NCBI GenBank assembly: GCA_040954595.2
Contig: CM082582.2
Coordinates: 6,448,001-6,512,000, forward strand
DNA length: 64,000 bases
Direction: 5' to 3'
Origin: Balanoglossus misakiensis
Lineage: Eukaryota > Hemichordata
Shown: positions 35,011 to 47,900 of the stretch, piece after piece
How positions within the stretch are numbered: position 1 is the first letter of the stretch
Layout: every line of letters starts with the position of its first letter
Translations under genes and position numbers: made by a program
Notes under the pieces: model-generated
The model's input: only the letters and a program-made list of their open reading frames with translations
Told to the model about the DNA's origin: nothing
Database searches by the model: none

Positions 35011-38000
35011 ATGGCGTCTGAAGTGAGAAGTTCATCGGACTTGGCCGGAAAAGGTATGAGCATACACAACGACTGCATCAAAATATCTCCGATTTCCATC
35101 ATTTTACTACTTCAGGTCCCCAGTGTCGTAAGAAAACGACTTCTAGCTTTCTTTGATGACGCCATCATCAAAATACTTGCCATGCACTAATCAAAACATT
35201 GCGCACACGAAGCTACCGCCTCCATTCTACCTGTTTTGATACGGTATGGTACAACCCGCAAGTACCCACGCGATTTCGTTTCCACGGCAACGTAGGCAGA
35301 ATCCAGGTGGCAAATTAAAATATTATCACCTTTGACTCACTTTAAACGCCAAGATGGTGGGGGTTTACGTCACAGTTGTGACATTGTCGTTCACGCGACG
35401 GTGCACACTGCAGTGCTGTAGTTGAAAGTGACAAGTCAACCCGGGGCAACGTACCACAGCACATGAAATCGGCAAGTTTTTTTTTTAAATTTCAGTCTAC
35501 AGATCTTCACAGACATTGAGAAAGTCATCAGAACAAGTGCGTGGCCTTATGTTGTTCATTATCTCATTTAATTACGGATTTCTTTGCGCTTTGCAGTCAA
35601 CATGAGTCTACCGACTCATGTATCAGGTCATGATGTTGACAGCAATCCAGAATTTGTCAAGTTACTCACTTCACTGTCACAACACCTGACTGATACTGGT
35701 ATGAGTAGGGAAGAAGAAAGAGATCTAAGACAGGTAATGTGAATGTTACTTTGAATTTTTGGTAGTGGTAAAGCTTCTTGCGATAAAATTATATCCAGTG
35801 ACACCTGATTAGGCCTACTAAAAATGATTGGAATGGTGCACTTTGTTGCACAGGGTATGAACCACTGTTGGCAACAACAGCCATGGAAATACATGTATAT
35901 TGCAATTTTTATGACTTGTTATGTGTATACATTATTTCTTCACAGGCCGAGGAAAGTCTAAAGCAAGAGAAACTAGCATTTCTCCAGCTGCATCTATTGC
36001 ATCTGGAATTACAAGAATTCATATTAGATTATGAAATCCAATGTCAGGACACTGCACCAAGTACAGAAACCAAACAGGTCAGTGGGTGAAATCACGCAAG
36101 TTTTACAACACTCAAATTTCTCTGAATTTCTGTTATTAATCAAAAGTCCTACATGTATCAATTTTACAATACAGTACTCCAATTCAATTTAGCCAATTTT
36201 ATTTCCTATGCAGTTTTATGAAGCTGTCAAGCACTGTTTGTACTCAGCTGAGGTGTGTGATTACTTGGAGTGTAATCTTGCATCAACTGAAGATAAACCG
36301 ACCACAACTTTACTGGGACTAACAAAAGAAGATATCAATAGGAACAATCCACATAGAAAGGTAACACAAATGGAATATCGTATTATGGGACTTCTCTGTC
36401 ACCCACATGCTCAGTCAGTGGATCTCTGGATTTTTAGTGTAAAGTGAGTCATATTACGCGTGTGACATTATTGATATGACTTTGTAATTCACAGAGACTG
36501 CACTCTATAGAGCAACAACTGATCCCCAAGATAGAGGAAAGACTACGGAAGAAGTGTGAAACCTTGGTCACTTACCACCAACCACAGAAAGACACAAGTA
36601 AGATCACATTATGATTATGATTGGCTTGTCTGACATACAGAGTCAATGTTGCTAAAAGCTAGGAACAGTAGTGTTGAACGTGATCTAAAATGTTTCCATT
36701 CTAAAGAGAGAGAGAGAGAGAGAGAGATCTCATATCATTCTAAGCAGTATTGTGTAAAGGTTAAATGATATTGAACTGCATATGTTTTTTTAAACACTCA
36801 GGCAGCAGTGAGCTATCATTTGCCAAAGCAACACAACTCCCATCGGTACTTGAAAGAGAGTGTAACGTTCTGAAAGAAGAAAAGAAACAACTAAGACACG
36901 ATAAAGCCAAGAGAGATAAGAAATTTTGGCAGTACTACAAGGTGAGGAAACAAGTTGTCTTTATTTGTTGAAACTTGCATTACAAAGAATTCCTGTCAGT
37001 GGAGTTATGAATAGATATCATATGGTCCTTTTTTTTAAAGTCAGTACATGTTCTATAGATATGCACAACTAAATCTTGTTGTAGAAATGCCATGCTGTCT
37101 CCATTTTGAAACCTGTTTATACTTTTCTATACAGGCATTGACAGAGTGGGCCAGCCTTCTCTCAGAAGTGATGGCAGAACTCAAATCCAAGGCACATGAA
37201 GACAGCATAACAACTGATTGGTTGAGTGCCAGGTGTCAGGCCACTTGTCTCAAAATTAGGTGTGTACTGTAGTTACATACGCATGAAACAACATGGTGTC
37301 CATTTTGATGCATTCATTTCGATTGGTTCAAGCCAGGTGGATAACTGTAACCTGCGTAGATCAGTTTTCCTCCATTAGTTCATGTTGGTATTGAATATTT
37401 ATAAGGTGCAAGGCCTTTGTTTTCCATTGTAAGCTGTGTCAAGTGAAGTTATGTCAAGCTGATAATGAAGGTGTGCCTTTAACACTGTTGAGTTTGAATT
37501 CTTTGACAGGTGTGTGGAGGCTGATGTTATGTGCGACACGTACAACAAGGAATCTGTAGAAGCTCTGAAGCAGATCAAGTGAGTACTATCACATGTGACG
37601 GTATAATAAATTGTGGTACAAGGTGACTTACTGACTAGTATTGCTATATTAGTGGTAACGGTATTAGTCATAGAAAGTCATCAAGCGTCAATCATGATTT
37701 CTGGATGGCAACTTAGTACATGTTGGTATTCATGCCTCCAGTATTCATCCTGCATCAAAGGCTCTGGTTGTGCTTTCATTTGCAACCCCTTCGCAAATTA
37801 TATTTATATCGGGTATGGTAATGTTACTTTTTGCCTTTTGGTTTGTTGGGGAAATATTATTTAAATTTGTGTGTAGAGTATGTAAAGATGTACACAAGAT
37901 TTATTGCTAACTTGAAAGGATGGCTGAAATGCTATAGCATCATTTTTGGATAGCTATTTTTATTTCTTCATTTGCGTCAATATCTGATTCTATATTTCAG

Positions 38001-38208
38001 ACATCACTTAAATTACACGATCCACGACTGCGAGGCGGAACTTGGGAGGTTGACCCAAGCGCTGCAAGCGTACGAGTCGCTCGGTATGGGATTCGAAGAC
38101 GTCGTCAAAGAGTACGGCCATCTACAACAAGAAATTGAAAACAAGAAATGGGCGTTGACCGAATTGGAGCCGACAACGGACCAAGACGAGGACTGGAGAG
38201 TTAAATGA
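35011..38208 (+). CDS. HAUS4: HAUS augmin-like complex subunit 4
   Basis: Subunit of augmin, the eight-protein complex that recruits gamma-tubulin ring complexes to existing spindle microtubules. Exons: 35011-35053, 35597-35733, 35946-36077, 36214-36360, 36495-36597, 36802-36941, 37135-37259, 37510-37578, 38001-38208; 367 residues (human 363), phases continuous. The start MASEVRSSSDLAGK in the first exon joins exon 2 in frame; a second in-frame ATG (35602) follows. HAUS4-like segments: NPEFVKLLTSLSQHL, TTTLLGLTKEDI, RLRKKCETLVTYH, ADVMCDTYNKESVEALKQIK, YESLGMGFEDVVKEYGHLQQ and ENKKWALTELEP near the C-terminus. The middle is a charged coiled coil (residues about 190-300). Divergence is usual for augmin subunits; whole-length collinearity supports the call. 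Confidence 0.86.
36705..36727. repeat. AG dinucleotide microsatellite
   Basis: About eleven AG units in a HAUS4 intron between exons 5 and 6. Confidence 0.85.
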
Positions 38209-39439
38209 GTTGCAGCTGTCTCTGGTGTGGTGGAAATTACAGGTATTTTGTAGCATAGGACCGCCAAGAAAAACTTGCCCCCAACCACTCCACAAACTAC
38301 ACCCATTGTTTGCAAGACACACCCACCGTTCGTTTATTTTTGAGCCAGATGGAGGTCTTCTTTTGTGCCATTGAAACAACATTGTGGAACTTACGGATGT
38401 GAATCGTATTACAGCCATTTTGTAACCATGGCATTTTGTAATGATGACACAGTAAATATACCGGTACACAAGAGATGAACTTTGCCTTCCAACTTCAGCA
38501 GGATATCTCCCATGAATGAAAAGACAACACACCTGAAAGTAACCGTTTCACAAGCTGGTTCAACTGACTACTTTGGAGAATTTTACACCATTTTCAGATT
38601 TCTTTTCTATGATAAAGACATTCTACAGGTTTCAGAATTAGGAAGTTACCACATTTTTGTTGAATGAGAAAATTAGAGCCACTTGGTTTAAAAGTTACCA
38701 CAAATGCAAACACACTTCCATTTATGAGTTCACACTGTACATTTTATTCGAAAGGTAGATTTTTGTTTACAAAGTATAAATACATATTCACATATTTAAC
38801 CATTTTCTAATGTATCCACCGTTGTAATTATCTTACATATTTCAAAAGGATACAAACCACATTTGGCAAAATTACCAAGATACGTGTATTTTTCCACTTA
38901 TCAAGATATATAAAAAATATTGCTGCAATTTACAGATATTGAAATCTTCATAAAAGACTTTCAACGGCCCATTTCAGGATTCTTAAGAATTGAATTTACA
39001 CTTTCTGTTGGAAAAATTGTTTGACTTTTAAAACATGACTGTACAAAAGTAAAAATATATTTTTACATCCCATCCAGTAAGCCCTCTTTTTTCTTCTTCT
39101 TGAGCATGTATAGCTTGGTTGCTTTTGTAACATCAGTCAGTCCCTGAATGAGTTCAACACTGGCATTCAACTCTTGTCGTTTGAATGTTAAAGGCTCAGT
39201 TAGTGTAATTCAACTCAAGGTATTTTTTTTTTTTTTGAGAAGAAAGTCAAATGGACCAGCTTGCAGACTTTAGTTTTTGTGATGGTAACAAATAATCTTT
39301 CCTTCATCTCTGCACATATCTGTTGCAGTAATGTGCTCAGTCCAGAAGGGAAATTTCTTGTGCAAAGATGTGTGGAATTTCAACAATACACAATGCCACA
39401 CAACAGCGGGTAAGAAACGCTCTATCCGGTATGTTGTTC
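38209..39439. other. Convergent 3'UTRs of HAUS4 and CNBD1, with an unexplained open stretch
   Basis: Region between the HAUS4 stop (plus) and the CNBD1 stop (minus). A minus-strand AATAAA at 38748-38743 could end the CNBD1 transcript. On the minus strand 39210-39063 is open and protein-like (RQELNASVELIQGL, LYMLKKKKKEGLLDGM, stop). It lacks a clear polypyrimidine acceptor and has an A-run upstream, so it is not called as an exon. Confidence 0.4.
38743..38748 (-). terminator. CNBD1: Candidate poly(A) signal for CNBD1
   Basis: AATAAA on the minus strand about 690 bp past the CNBD1 stop codon, in the convergent region with HAUS4. Confidence 0.35.
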
Positions 39440-42400
39440 TCATTGTGACCACTTCCCATAACCAGGTCGGATTCCTTTGGCGTTGATGACGTCGATGACC
39501 ACACTGTGTTTGAACTGGTTCCACTGTCTCTTCAGTTCCTGGTCCACGTATTCGTCGTGGATGACCTGACTGTTCAGGTTGCCGAACGTCGGCGTGTTGG
39601 ACTGTTCCAGCAGTGACATGGTCGTTTCATCCAGATCTGTAATGCGAAATTGAGAAGACGCCATCAATCAACATGAAGCAGTGTTTCATCCAGGGGGTGG
39701 GGATGATGGGGATTCCCCCTCTTAACCTGTTGGTACCCCCCTAGCAATTGGCCAAGGGGCGACTGGTGCCCCCTGAAAATAATGTCAATCATGGTAACTG
39801 TTTTAATTCTCACCTTGGAGTCTTCCCGGAGTGATAGCTCCTATTTCTATATTGTTGGCAGTCACAATCGAACAGGTGATGGGCTCCTGTTTGAGAACAC
39901 TAATTTCGCCAAATGATTCTGATGTTTTCAGTTTGCCCATCACAACCTGTTTCTTTCTTTTCACCTGAAAGGAAAAATGGAATCATTATATACATTATTT
40001 ACTTACCAGCAACTGCACTATGACTGCACTATTTCTCCAACCAGTGTATACACAAATTTATCTATTTAGAATTTTATACTGCAGCATGACGTTATTGATC
40101 ATCAATAGTTTTATACAGAGAATGGTCAAATCTACCCACAGTGACATATTCAACCATATCAGTGAGGCACATCACTGCCTGGCCCAGGTGTGAATTCAAC
40201 TCAAGGCACTGTTGGCCATGGCTAACTGTGCTGAGCATTTACCTGTTGACCGTTTGGAAGTTTTTCCATCACTTCAACTTGTCTGAGGACATGGCATTCG
40301 CCGGATCTGATGAAACCAATGAATGGTGATTTGTAACCTTCACTGACGAGTACTGTCGAGGAAAAAAAAAATCAAACGATGAGTTTGATTTTTTAGTCTT
40401 TTAAAAATCTGGATGACTCAAGAGTTACCATTGTGTGAACAGTCAATCATCCTATAATTGTTAACATTACTAACATTTGATCAGTTCTGTGCTTGTAATT
40501 TGTGATGGACAGAGTTAACCATGATCACTGATGGAATTCAAAAAGCGAGATGACATTACTATGTGTATGCCATACCTGTATTTGCTGGGAAAGTCATCCA
40601 TTCTATCAGCACTGCTAATTTCTGAAGAGACTGCCTTGGCCATAAGTTGTATGATGGACAAGACTGAATTAAATCAACTTTTTCTGACGTCTCACGGATG
40701 CGAATTTGCTGAAGGAAATAATATTACAACAAATATGTTTGTTAAATTCAGGAGGAAATCAAAAACCTTAATATTCAGAAATCAATGTATGGTCAATACG
40801 TAGAAACACAAGGTTTTTACATTAATTGCAACCTTATTACAAAACCAAACACGCATCTTACAAACTCAAATGATTTAAAGCTGAACTTACTTCCGTAATT
40901 CTCTTGTAGTCACTACATGATATCCTGAGAAACTCGCAAGGTACTTGCTTTGTCAAAACTGTCAAAATCCTGAAAATGAATGGATGCAGACATCAATGCA
41001 AATGGATGTCAGTAACATAACTGTTGCTGTGCTACTGAAACTACCAAAAATGAATGATGTGGCATGCTTATGTTCCAGTACATACTTGGTTATGATTTTG
41101 ACAGTCAGTTTCCCAGAGTACTGTACAGTACTTACTTGCTATTGGGTTCTCTGCCATCAACTCTCAGTAATGTACCAAAACAATCCCCGACCAGCAACTG
41201 GAAAGACAAATCGGACACTGATTAATATAAAAGCCAGAATTGTACTACTTTTAATAGGAATCCATATGGCCCTACTCCTTACAAATTTTTATCTTCAGAA
41301 TATTTTGTTCAAGTAATTACGTTGGGACTGCAGATGACTTTCATTGGCGAAAAAAAATAGTGCAATAGTGCCCTTGAATGGAGACAAGAGTGGAACTTTA
41401 CAAACAAGTGTTACATTGAACAGCATGTTCGCATTAACACTGCCTACCTCTGGTACTTTCATATCTTGTGTGTTTGATGTCGATGTGAGGATAGGTGTTG
41501 GCGATCGGAATATACCCCTGTCGCTCTTTGTCCTCAACCACGGCCTACTTTGGGGTACAACGGTGCCACGCAAAATCAAATGAAAGCCTTGATTTCCAAA
41601 CACTGTAAAATAAATAGACATCTCGGTAAGGCCATTTCCCCAAGAAACAGTTGATGATAGTGATGTGTACATTTACATTTGATGTAGTGTGATCCTAACG
41701 GAGTGCACCTACAAGTTTTATAATTAGAGTGGCTAGTAAGTAAACAATTTATGATGGTACACAATTTTGGCAGATCTCTCCTGAACACTGAGGTAGTTGT
41801 CTTTAGAAACTGTTGTTTTTGCAGCTCATTCATTTGGCAAGCACATTTGTGATGAAATATGATCACTAAATCATGGCTAGCCACAGTAACTGTTACAATT
41901 TAGAATCACAGAGAAACCCACTGACCAGTGAAATCTTCATCTTTCCATATCTCCAGCTGGACTACCGTTGCCATTTCCTTCAATTCCTTTTCATCGAGTT
42001 GATCGGCCAGTTCAGGGAATGATTTCAGATGGGTGCATACTAATTCGTTTTCGGCTGCTGTTCTCTCAAATGGCCTGGTGAAATAAAGCCAGTATCAGTC
42101 AACCAAGGGCCACCTTTTCCTGAATTCCAGTTTTTTTCAACAATTTGAAACAATTCGCTATTTGCAGTATCAGTTGAAATCAGCGTTGCAGTGATATTAA
42201 CATATGCTAATAAATTGATATATGGGAAAAGGATAACCTGCAGCAAAAATGACTTTCAGTTTCACCTACTTTTTCCTCAGTATCCGCCTGAGATCCTTGA
42301 TCCTGTTGGCTTGTATAACAACGGGATCAACTTCCTCCCGTTCTTTGTGTAGCGATGCCATGTGGTCTTTGATGTCGTGGCTGATGTGGTCTGACAGTTC

Positions 42401-43527
42401 CTCGGCCGAGAAGTGTTTCTTAGAACAAACGCCTAAACTCACGTGGCCTGTAAAGTTTGAAAATTAAATGATTTCAAGTATGTGAAATTGAGTGGCTTTA
42501 CAGGAAATCACAAATTTCATATTCACAAGGGTTTGTACATACAATATACCAATGTACATTGTACCTCTGAGCAGAATGTAACGTAATCTTCACCAGATGA
42601 TATTACTTACCTGTTGATACTGCTGATGTGCTCTTATGTGAACCAAATTCGTTTTTAGCTTTTGGCACGAGTGGCAATGATTTGGGACTGATAACCATTT
42701 TGTGGTAGTTTTCCATGAAATGTCTATGGGCATCTTCTGATGTTTCTGGATTGGTTCTGAAATGGCAACGGAAGTCGTCGTAAAGAATATGATGTCTGAA
42801 GTAGTGGTTCGATCATTACAGAATATGTTGTCTACGCGATGTTAAATTAATATTTGGTGTGTGTGTTTGTGTCCAGGTAATTGGGGGTCATGGCTATTTT
42901 GTCAAATGTTTGCCGCTACATCATTCATGCAGCTGACCTGAAGCAGTCTTGCAAGGCAGTACATATATGATTCTTAATTTCTTTGTTGGCCCTATCTGTG
43001 AATGAAATGCAACAAGTGCATAAAAATAACATGTGCTGTGGGTCACCCCATTCATCATGTACAAGCCAATAAAGGGTGTATGTAGAGGGAGAATTTCACT
43101 TGTTGATTCTACATGTACTCAATTTAACTAGTACAGTACACAGCAGTGTCAAGTCAATTTTCTGTCTCTTACCTGTCCCTCAGTCCCTCTATACTGTTTA
43201 TTTCTTTGAGTCTTTCATAGTCTATAATAGCTTTCTCCGCATCCTTTGGAACTAGAAGGAAAAACATGTCACCATTGATATCTGGTTATCACCATGTACG
43301 ATCAGTGACCTGTTAAAGTATGTTGCAAATACGTCTTTGCTTGGAAACGGATGGAAAGTGAGTTGGTTGGTCATAGGGACGTATTAACACCATGTACCGG
43401 TATTGTAAGTTGCAAGGTGCTTTGAGTGCGAGACCCGTTCACACTTACCCCTATGTCTTGTGCTGTGTCTGTCGCGACCACTCCACGTCTTATCGACCCG
43501 GCGGTCTCCCGCGCTGACCAAAGCCAT
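39440..43527 (-). CDS. CNBD1: Cyclic nucleotide-binding domain-containing protein 1
   Basis: Protein of unknown function carrying a cNMP-binding fold; orthologue of human CNBD1. Exons (minus order): 43527-43449, 43251-43173, 42756-42611, 42447-42270, 42074-41926, 41602-41448, 41197-41136, 40969-40891, 40708-40576, 40352-40243, 39964-39814, 39636-39440; 505 residues (human about 436), all phases continuous. Family-specific stretches: HLKSFPELADQLDEKELKEM, QGFHLILRGTVVPQ, CFGTLLRV, LIQSCPSYNLWPRQSLQKLA, EWMTFPANTVLVSEGY, FIGFIRSGECHVLRQVEV, and the phosphate-binding-cassette region SFGEISVLKQEPITCSIVTA. That cassette keeps FGEISVL but lacks the Arg that contacts the cyclic phosphate (PIT in place of PRA/PRT), so nucleotide binding is doubtful. 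A C-terminal extension of about 65 residues follows the domain. The gene is divergent from the CNG beta gene. Confidence 0.88.
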
Positions 43528-43859
43528 AACTCTGGCAACGGAACCGGTAAAGACTGTAAAATAATGAAAGGAAATGGGAGAGTCACGAAGGGCTCGTCAA
43601 GACGCAGGTGTACGGAAAGTCTAATGTACCACTGTCAGGTGACGTCACGTCGTTAACCAAAACAAATGGTGGTCACGCAAGACACGTGATTTGGCGAGAC
43701 ATTGCGAGAGAAGAATCCCTGAGTTGTTGGAATGTCCCATTCGGCAATAGTGGTGGGCGGCCTGATAAATGATGTACCCGTATCATATCTGCAAAAAGGT
43801 TGAATGAACCCCTATAAACGCTCTCCTAGACCGGGAACAAGCTAAAACAGCCAGACAAC
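43528..43859. promoter_or_regulatory. Shared CNBD1-CNGB promoter region with a CRE
   Basis: 332 bp between the CNBD1 start codon (minus) and the first candidate exon of the CNG beta gene (plus). It contains a perfect CRE palindrome TGACGTCA at 43640-43647 and an E-box (CACGTG) at about 43683. The arrangement suggests bidirectional, possibly cAMP-responsive transcription. Start sites are not known. Confidence 0.45.
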
Positions 43860-44147
43860 ATGTATTTTAATCAAATGTCATCAGTATTTCGACGGAGAAG
43901 TTCTATTACAGACAGTTTTACAGAAAAACAGATTCCCGAGAAGGTAAGTATTGATAGCGAGGCTCATTATCGGAGTAATATAATATTAATATATTATCTC
44001 AATATGGCGATGCGATAGAGCAGTCATCGGATGTGATTTTATTGATGTTTTTTCATCGACATCGGATAATGTTGTGGTGTCTGTCGATCGACGCACAATT
44101 AACCCGTTGAATAGTAACATTCACAGGCGAAAAACAATTCCAAGAAG
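43860..44147 (+). other. Candidate 5' leader exons of the CNG beta gene (upstream ORF)
   Basis: Two putative upstream exons: 43860-43943, starting ATG and ending AAG before GTAAGT, and a 21-nt microexon at 44127-44147 (CAG acceptor, GTAAGA donor). Joined, they code MYFNQMSSVFRRRSS and so on, but every splice into the next exon meets an in-frame TGA six bases before the ATG at 44952. They would therefore act as a 5' leader with an upstream ORF rather than as the protein's N-terminus. Splice sites are seen; use is inferred. Confidence 0.35.
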
Positions 44148-44951
44148 GTAAGAAAACGTTCTTAAATTTCCTTGAATTTCATCAATTACCGAGAGAAATC
44201 CATTTATTTTTACCTGAGTGATCCGGGTATTCCTCAGTTCCGCTTTCATAATGGCGATCAATACGAGAATAAATCGATGTTAATATCGCTTGTGTCAGTT
44301 ATGGATTTAGTAAACTTGAATCAGACTGACTGGTTTCTGATTTTTCATCCTCCACCTCCTCCTCCTCCTCCGCATCATCACACGTTTGTGATGTGTATCA
44401 TTTTTACTTGAGCGTTTGAGGGTTAGACGTTTGTGATGACACACCGTTGCCATATCATATCCCCCAGTAAACAAAAGTGATAGACTCCGTGACGACACCA
44501 TTTTCTCATCACTGCAAACATCAATCGGTATCACGGAATCTGAAGTAACCTGCATCAATGGTTTCCAGGTTTACATTGTTGCAACAAACGAAATGAATTT
44601 GTTGGAAACGTACAAATTGACATATTTTGCAAACACACAAGAACATATTTCTTTAGGTTGTATTGTAAATACAGTAGAGTGTATGAATAAATTGAGATTT
44701 TTAATCGCAGTAACTTACCATTTCAATAGTTTATTTATGAAAGTAATCTATTTGCATACTATTATATTTTGTGCATTTTTGTCTTGACTGTAAATACATG
44801 TACATGTATTTGAATTGGTCTTTCTAGTGGTCCTTCTTACTCAAAGCTTAATTTGAATATTGTTATTGAAAAAGACTTAAACATTCATTTTGACAATTTC
44901 ATAAACATTTTTTGAACATTTTATCAGCAGGAATGCAATAACAGCTGAAAA

Positions 44952-47900
44952 ATGCCTAAGAAGCCAGAAAATCTTGAGTTGGAGAATCTCAGTTTAGTTC
45001 AGAACGAGAGAGATGCGACTACGCCAACCATTCGACTCACCCTTCCGAACGTAGATTCCAACATTGTCACCGACTCCAATGGCATCACAAACCCTGTATT
45101 TAGATTTGATGATGAAGATATCAAAAGGGCAAAAGGTAAGAAGTTTATAAATGCATCATTTTTGACGAAGAAAAGTAAATATAACACTACTATAAGTGAA
45201 TGTCCACAATATAAGTTTGTACTTTAATTAATAAATATTAAAACTTGTCTTGAAGGATATTATTATCTATTGTTTGCTTGCCTTATGTAAGTATATGCCA
45301 ATAATTACAGAGACATATACATGTAGTAAAATATTTTTCCCCATCAACAGTCTTGATGGATTTACATAAATAATGAGTAATGACCCTGGGCAGTATTTTT
45401 CGATTAGTATTCTGTAAATTACTTGAGTTGTACATGTATTTATCAATCATGATGATTATCAAAAATGCCAGTACGAATAAATTGGCCTTTGTCTATTTCA
45501 AAGGTTACCATGGCAACACTCTTTTAAGGTAGTGTAGTACTGTGTCGTCTTACAAAATGATTTGAAAAATATTTCTAGCCTTTCTTTGTTAGCTCTATGA
45601 CCTTTATATGTAATGTGAATTATTTTCTTGCATCATTAGTGATTTTGGTGCGTCATTGGTCCAGAGTATGCTTGGGTTGTGTAATTTCAAAAGTTCAAGT
45701 GTCTGTATGTCAGCTTGGTTTTGCATCATATCATTACAGACAGCGTATCTGTGAACATCCCAGTCTCCCCCGACGCATCATTGGTAGTTCCGTCTCCGGG
45801 CAACAAGACCAGCCAATTGGGATCCAGCGTCAGTCTGACCGGCTCCCTCGACATCAATGGATTGCTGTCACCTCTGCCCAATGGTTACTCATCGCCAGTC
45901 AATGGACATGTCTCACCAACTCTGAAACACAGAACCAGGTAGGGAATTAAAGCCTCTAGAGCTGCCACTTTTTGCAATATTTTCATGATTTTATTTTCCA
46001 ACTTAAACTGGTTCATCCAAATAAGCTTACTGATTATAGGTATACATGAACACCTTATCAATGCCTGATTGTGACTGGATGCTGCAATTTGAACACGCTA
46101 TGTATTAAAATGGTGCCACACCAATTTAATCAGCCTCCATACAAACAGTACGCAGCTATAGGGATATATTGATGTTTTTTACTGTGGAAAAAATATGTGA
46201 AATTTGCGTATTTTTCAGGTGTAATACTCTGGCCGTGACCGACACCCTTGGTCCGCCGTCTCTGGCTCACATATTGGCCGTCAAGCGTCACAGTCTGCCC
46301 GTACCCGGTAAAGTTGATTACCTAACCCCGACATCATCTCTGCTGGCACCGACGCTGTCCAATGGCAGCGTGTCGCTGTCCAACGGAGACATCCCCAACG
46401 GTCACAAGTCCAAGTCGCAGCCCAGCTCGCCGGTGCGGTCCAGATCGCCGTGGGACCGGCTGTTTGGCGGCAGAAAGCAGAGGAAGTCGTCGGCCATCAG
46501 CAGCGTCAGTGGATTGAGTGACTTCAGCGCTAGCGGAAGGTAGGTTTTCCCAGTTTTCCGACAAGGATTTTCAGATTGGCGGTAAATTGAAATTTTTTAG
46601 TTTTTTGTGTTGATCATCTGTTCAGGGAAGAAAAAGGAAAATGATGGTATATGATAAATGTGATGCCAGCAAAGAGAGTTGCTGGTTGATTTGGTTAAAT
46701 AAATCAGATTCAACTCATGAGGGCGCAGTCACAGACAGGAGAAAGGATCATGAGGATCAATCCGGTGCAGTGTAGTGTCTGCATAGGGACTTTTCAGAAG
46801 GACTATGGGGGCGCTATCACATCTTATGTTGGTTTCTGACGAGCTGAATGTAACCGTGATATACTGTAAAACAAGAGAGAGGCCACTGTTACGCGAGTAT
46901 TAATTTTCGCGTTTTCACACATTGTTCTTTCACAACATTATGTACGCGAGTCTTTATTTTCGCGTTTTCTTTTGGCTATCGCGTATTTAGCGTAAATTTA
47001 ATGCTCGCGAAAATAAAGTGTTTTACAGTAGCCATGCGTACATAGACATTACAGGGTGATCACCCATGAAAACAGATCAGATGCTTTGTTTTCAGCTCAT
47101 TTCCTGTTCTTTGGTTTGTTTGAAAGGGCATAATCCTCCAGAGAAATCCAATTATCGAAAAATAATTGCAGGATCGATTTGTTTGGAGGGTGAAAGTGAG
47201 ACACCTGATCTATACAAGAGTGTTGCGTTACACCGAGTTTGGATTTGAGAAAGGTGAACAGTGCAATACAATACAACGCTCTGCCTCTCTCCTTCATGCA
47301 TCTGTCTCTTTGACCTTCAGTGTTTTAAATTCCCATGTTAAGCTCTGTAACATACCGTACTACATACCACTTTTGTAAACTGAATATCTGTGTTTGTTTT
47401 CTGCTTGATGTCGTCTTTCAGTTGTGATGGAGATCACGCCAGTCTTAACTCCCCCGCCAGCACCCGACTGCGAGACTTGGTCAAGTCGGTCACTGAACAC
47501 GCCAAGAAGATCGGCAAAAACGACGTGCTGCCAGTGGCCACACCAGAACCATCCACACTTGCACCACCACTGCGTAAGTTACATAATTAAGTTACTCATC
47601 GTGTTGTCGCGAGTGAAAAGAATTATTTCAATTCAAGTGATCAACGTTTATGAAGATACATGGGCACGTGATACAACGAATGAGTTAGGGATTTGTTTAA
47701 CTTGATCGTACCGGATTAGGTTGCTTAATTTAATCGCGGGTTGTCTATAGCCCAAGCTTCAGGAAACCTGTAACCTTTCAAGTAAAGATTGAACCTTGTT
47801 AGAAGAGACAGCAAATTTAAGTGCAGTTACAGGTCACGGATGTTGGAAAGCCTCAGTGCATTGTGATAGCTTTTTTGTTCTGAAACTTTCCAATGAGGTT

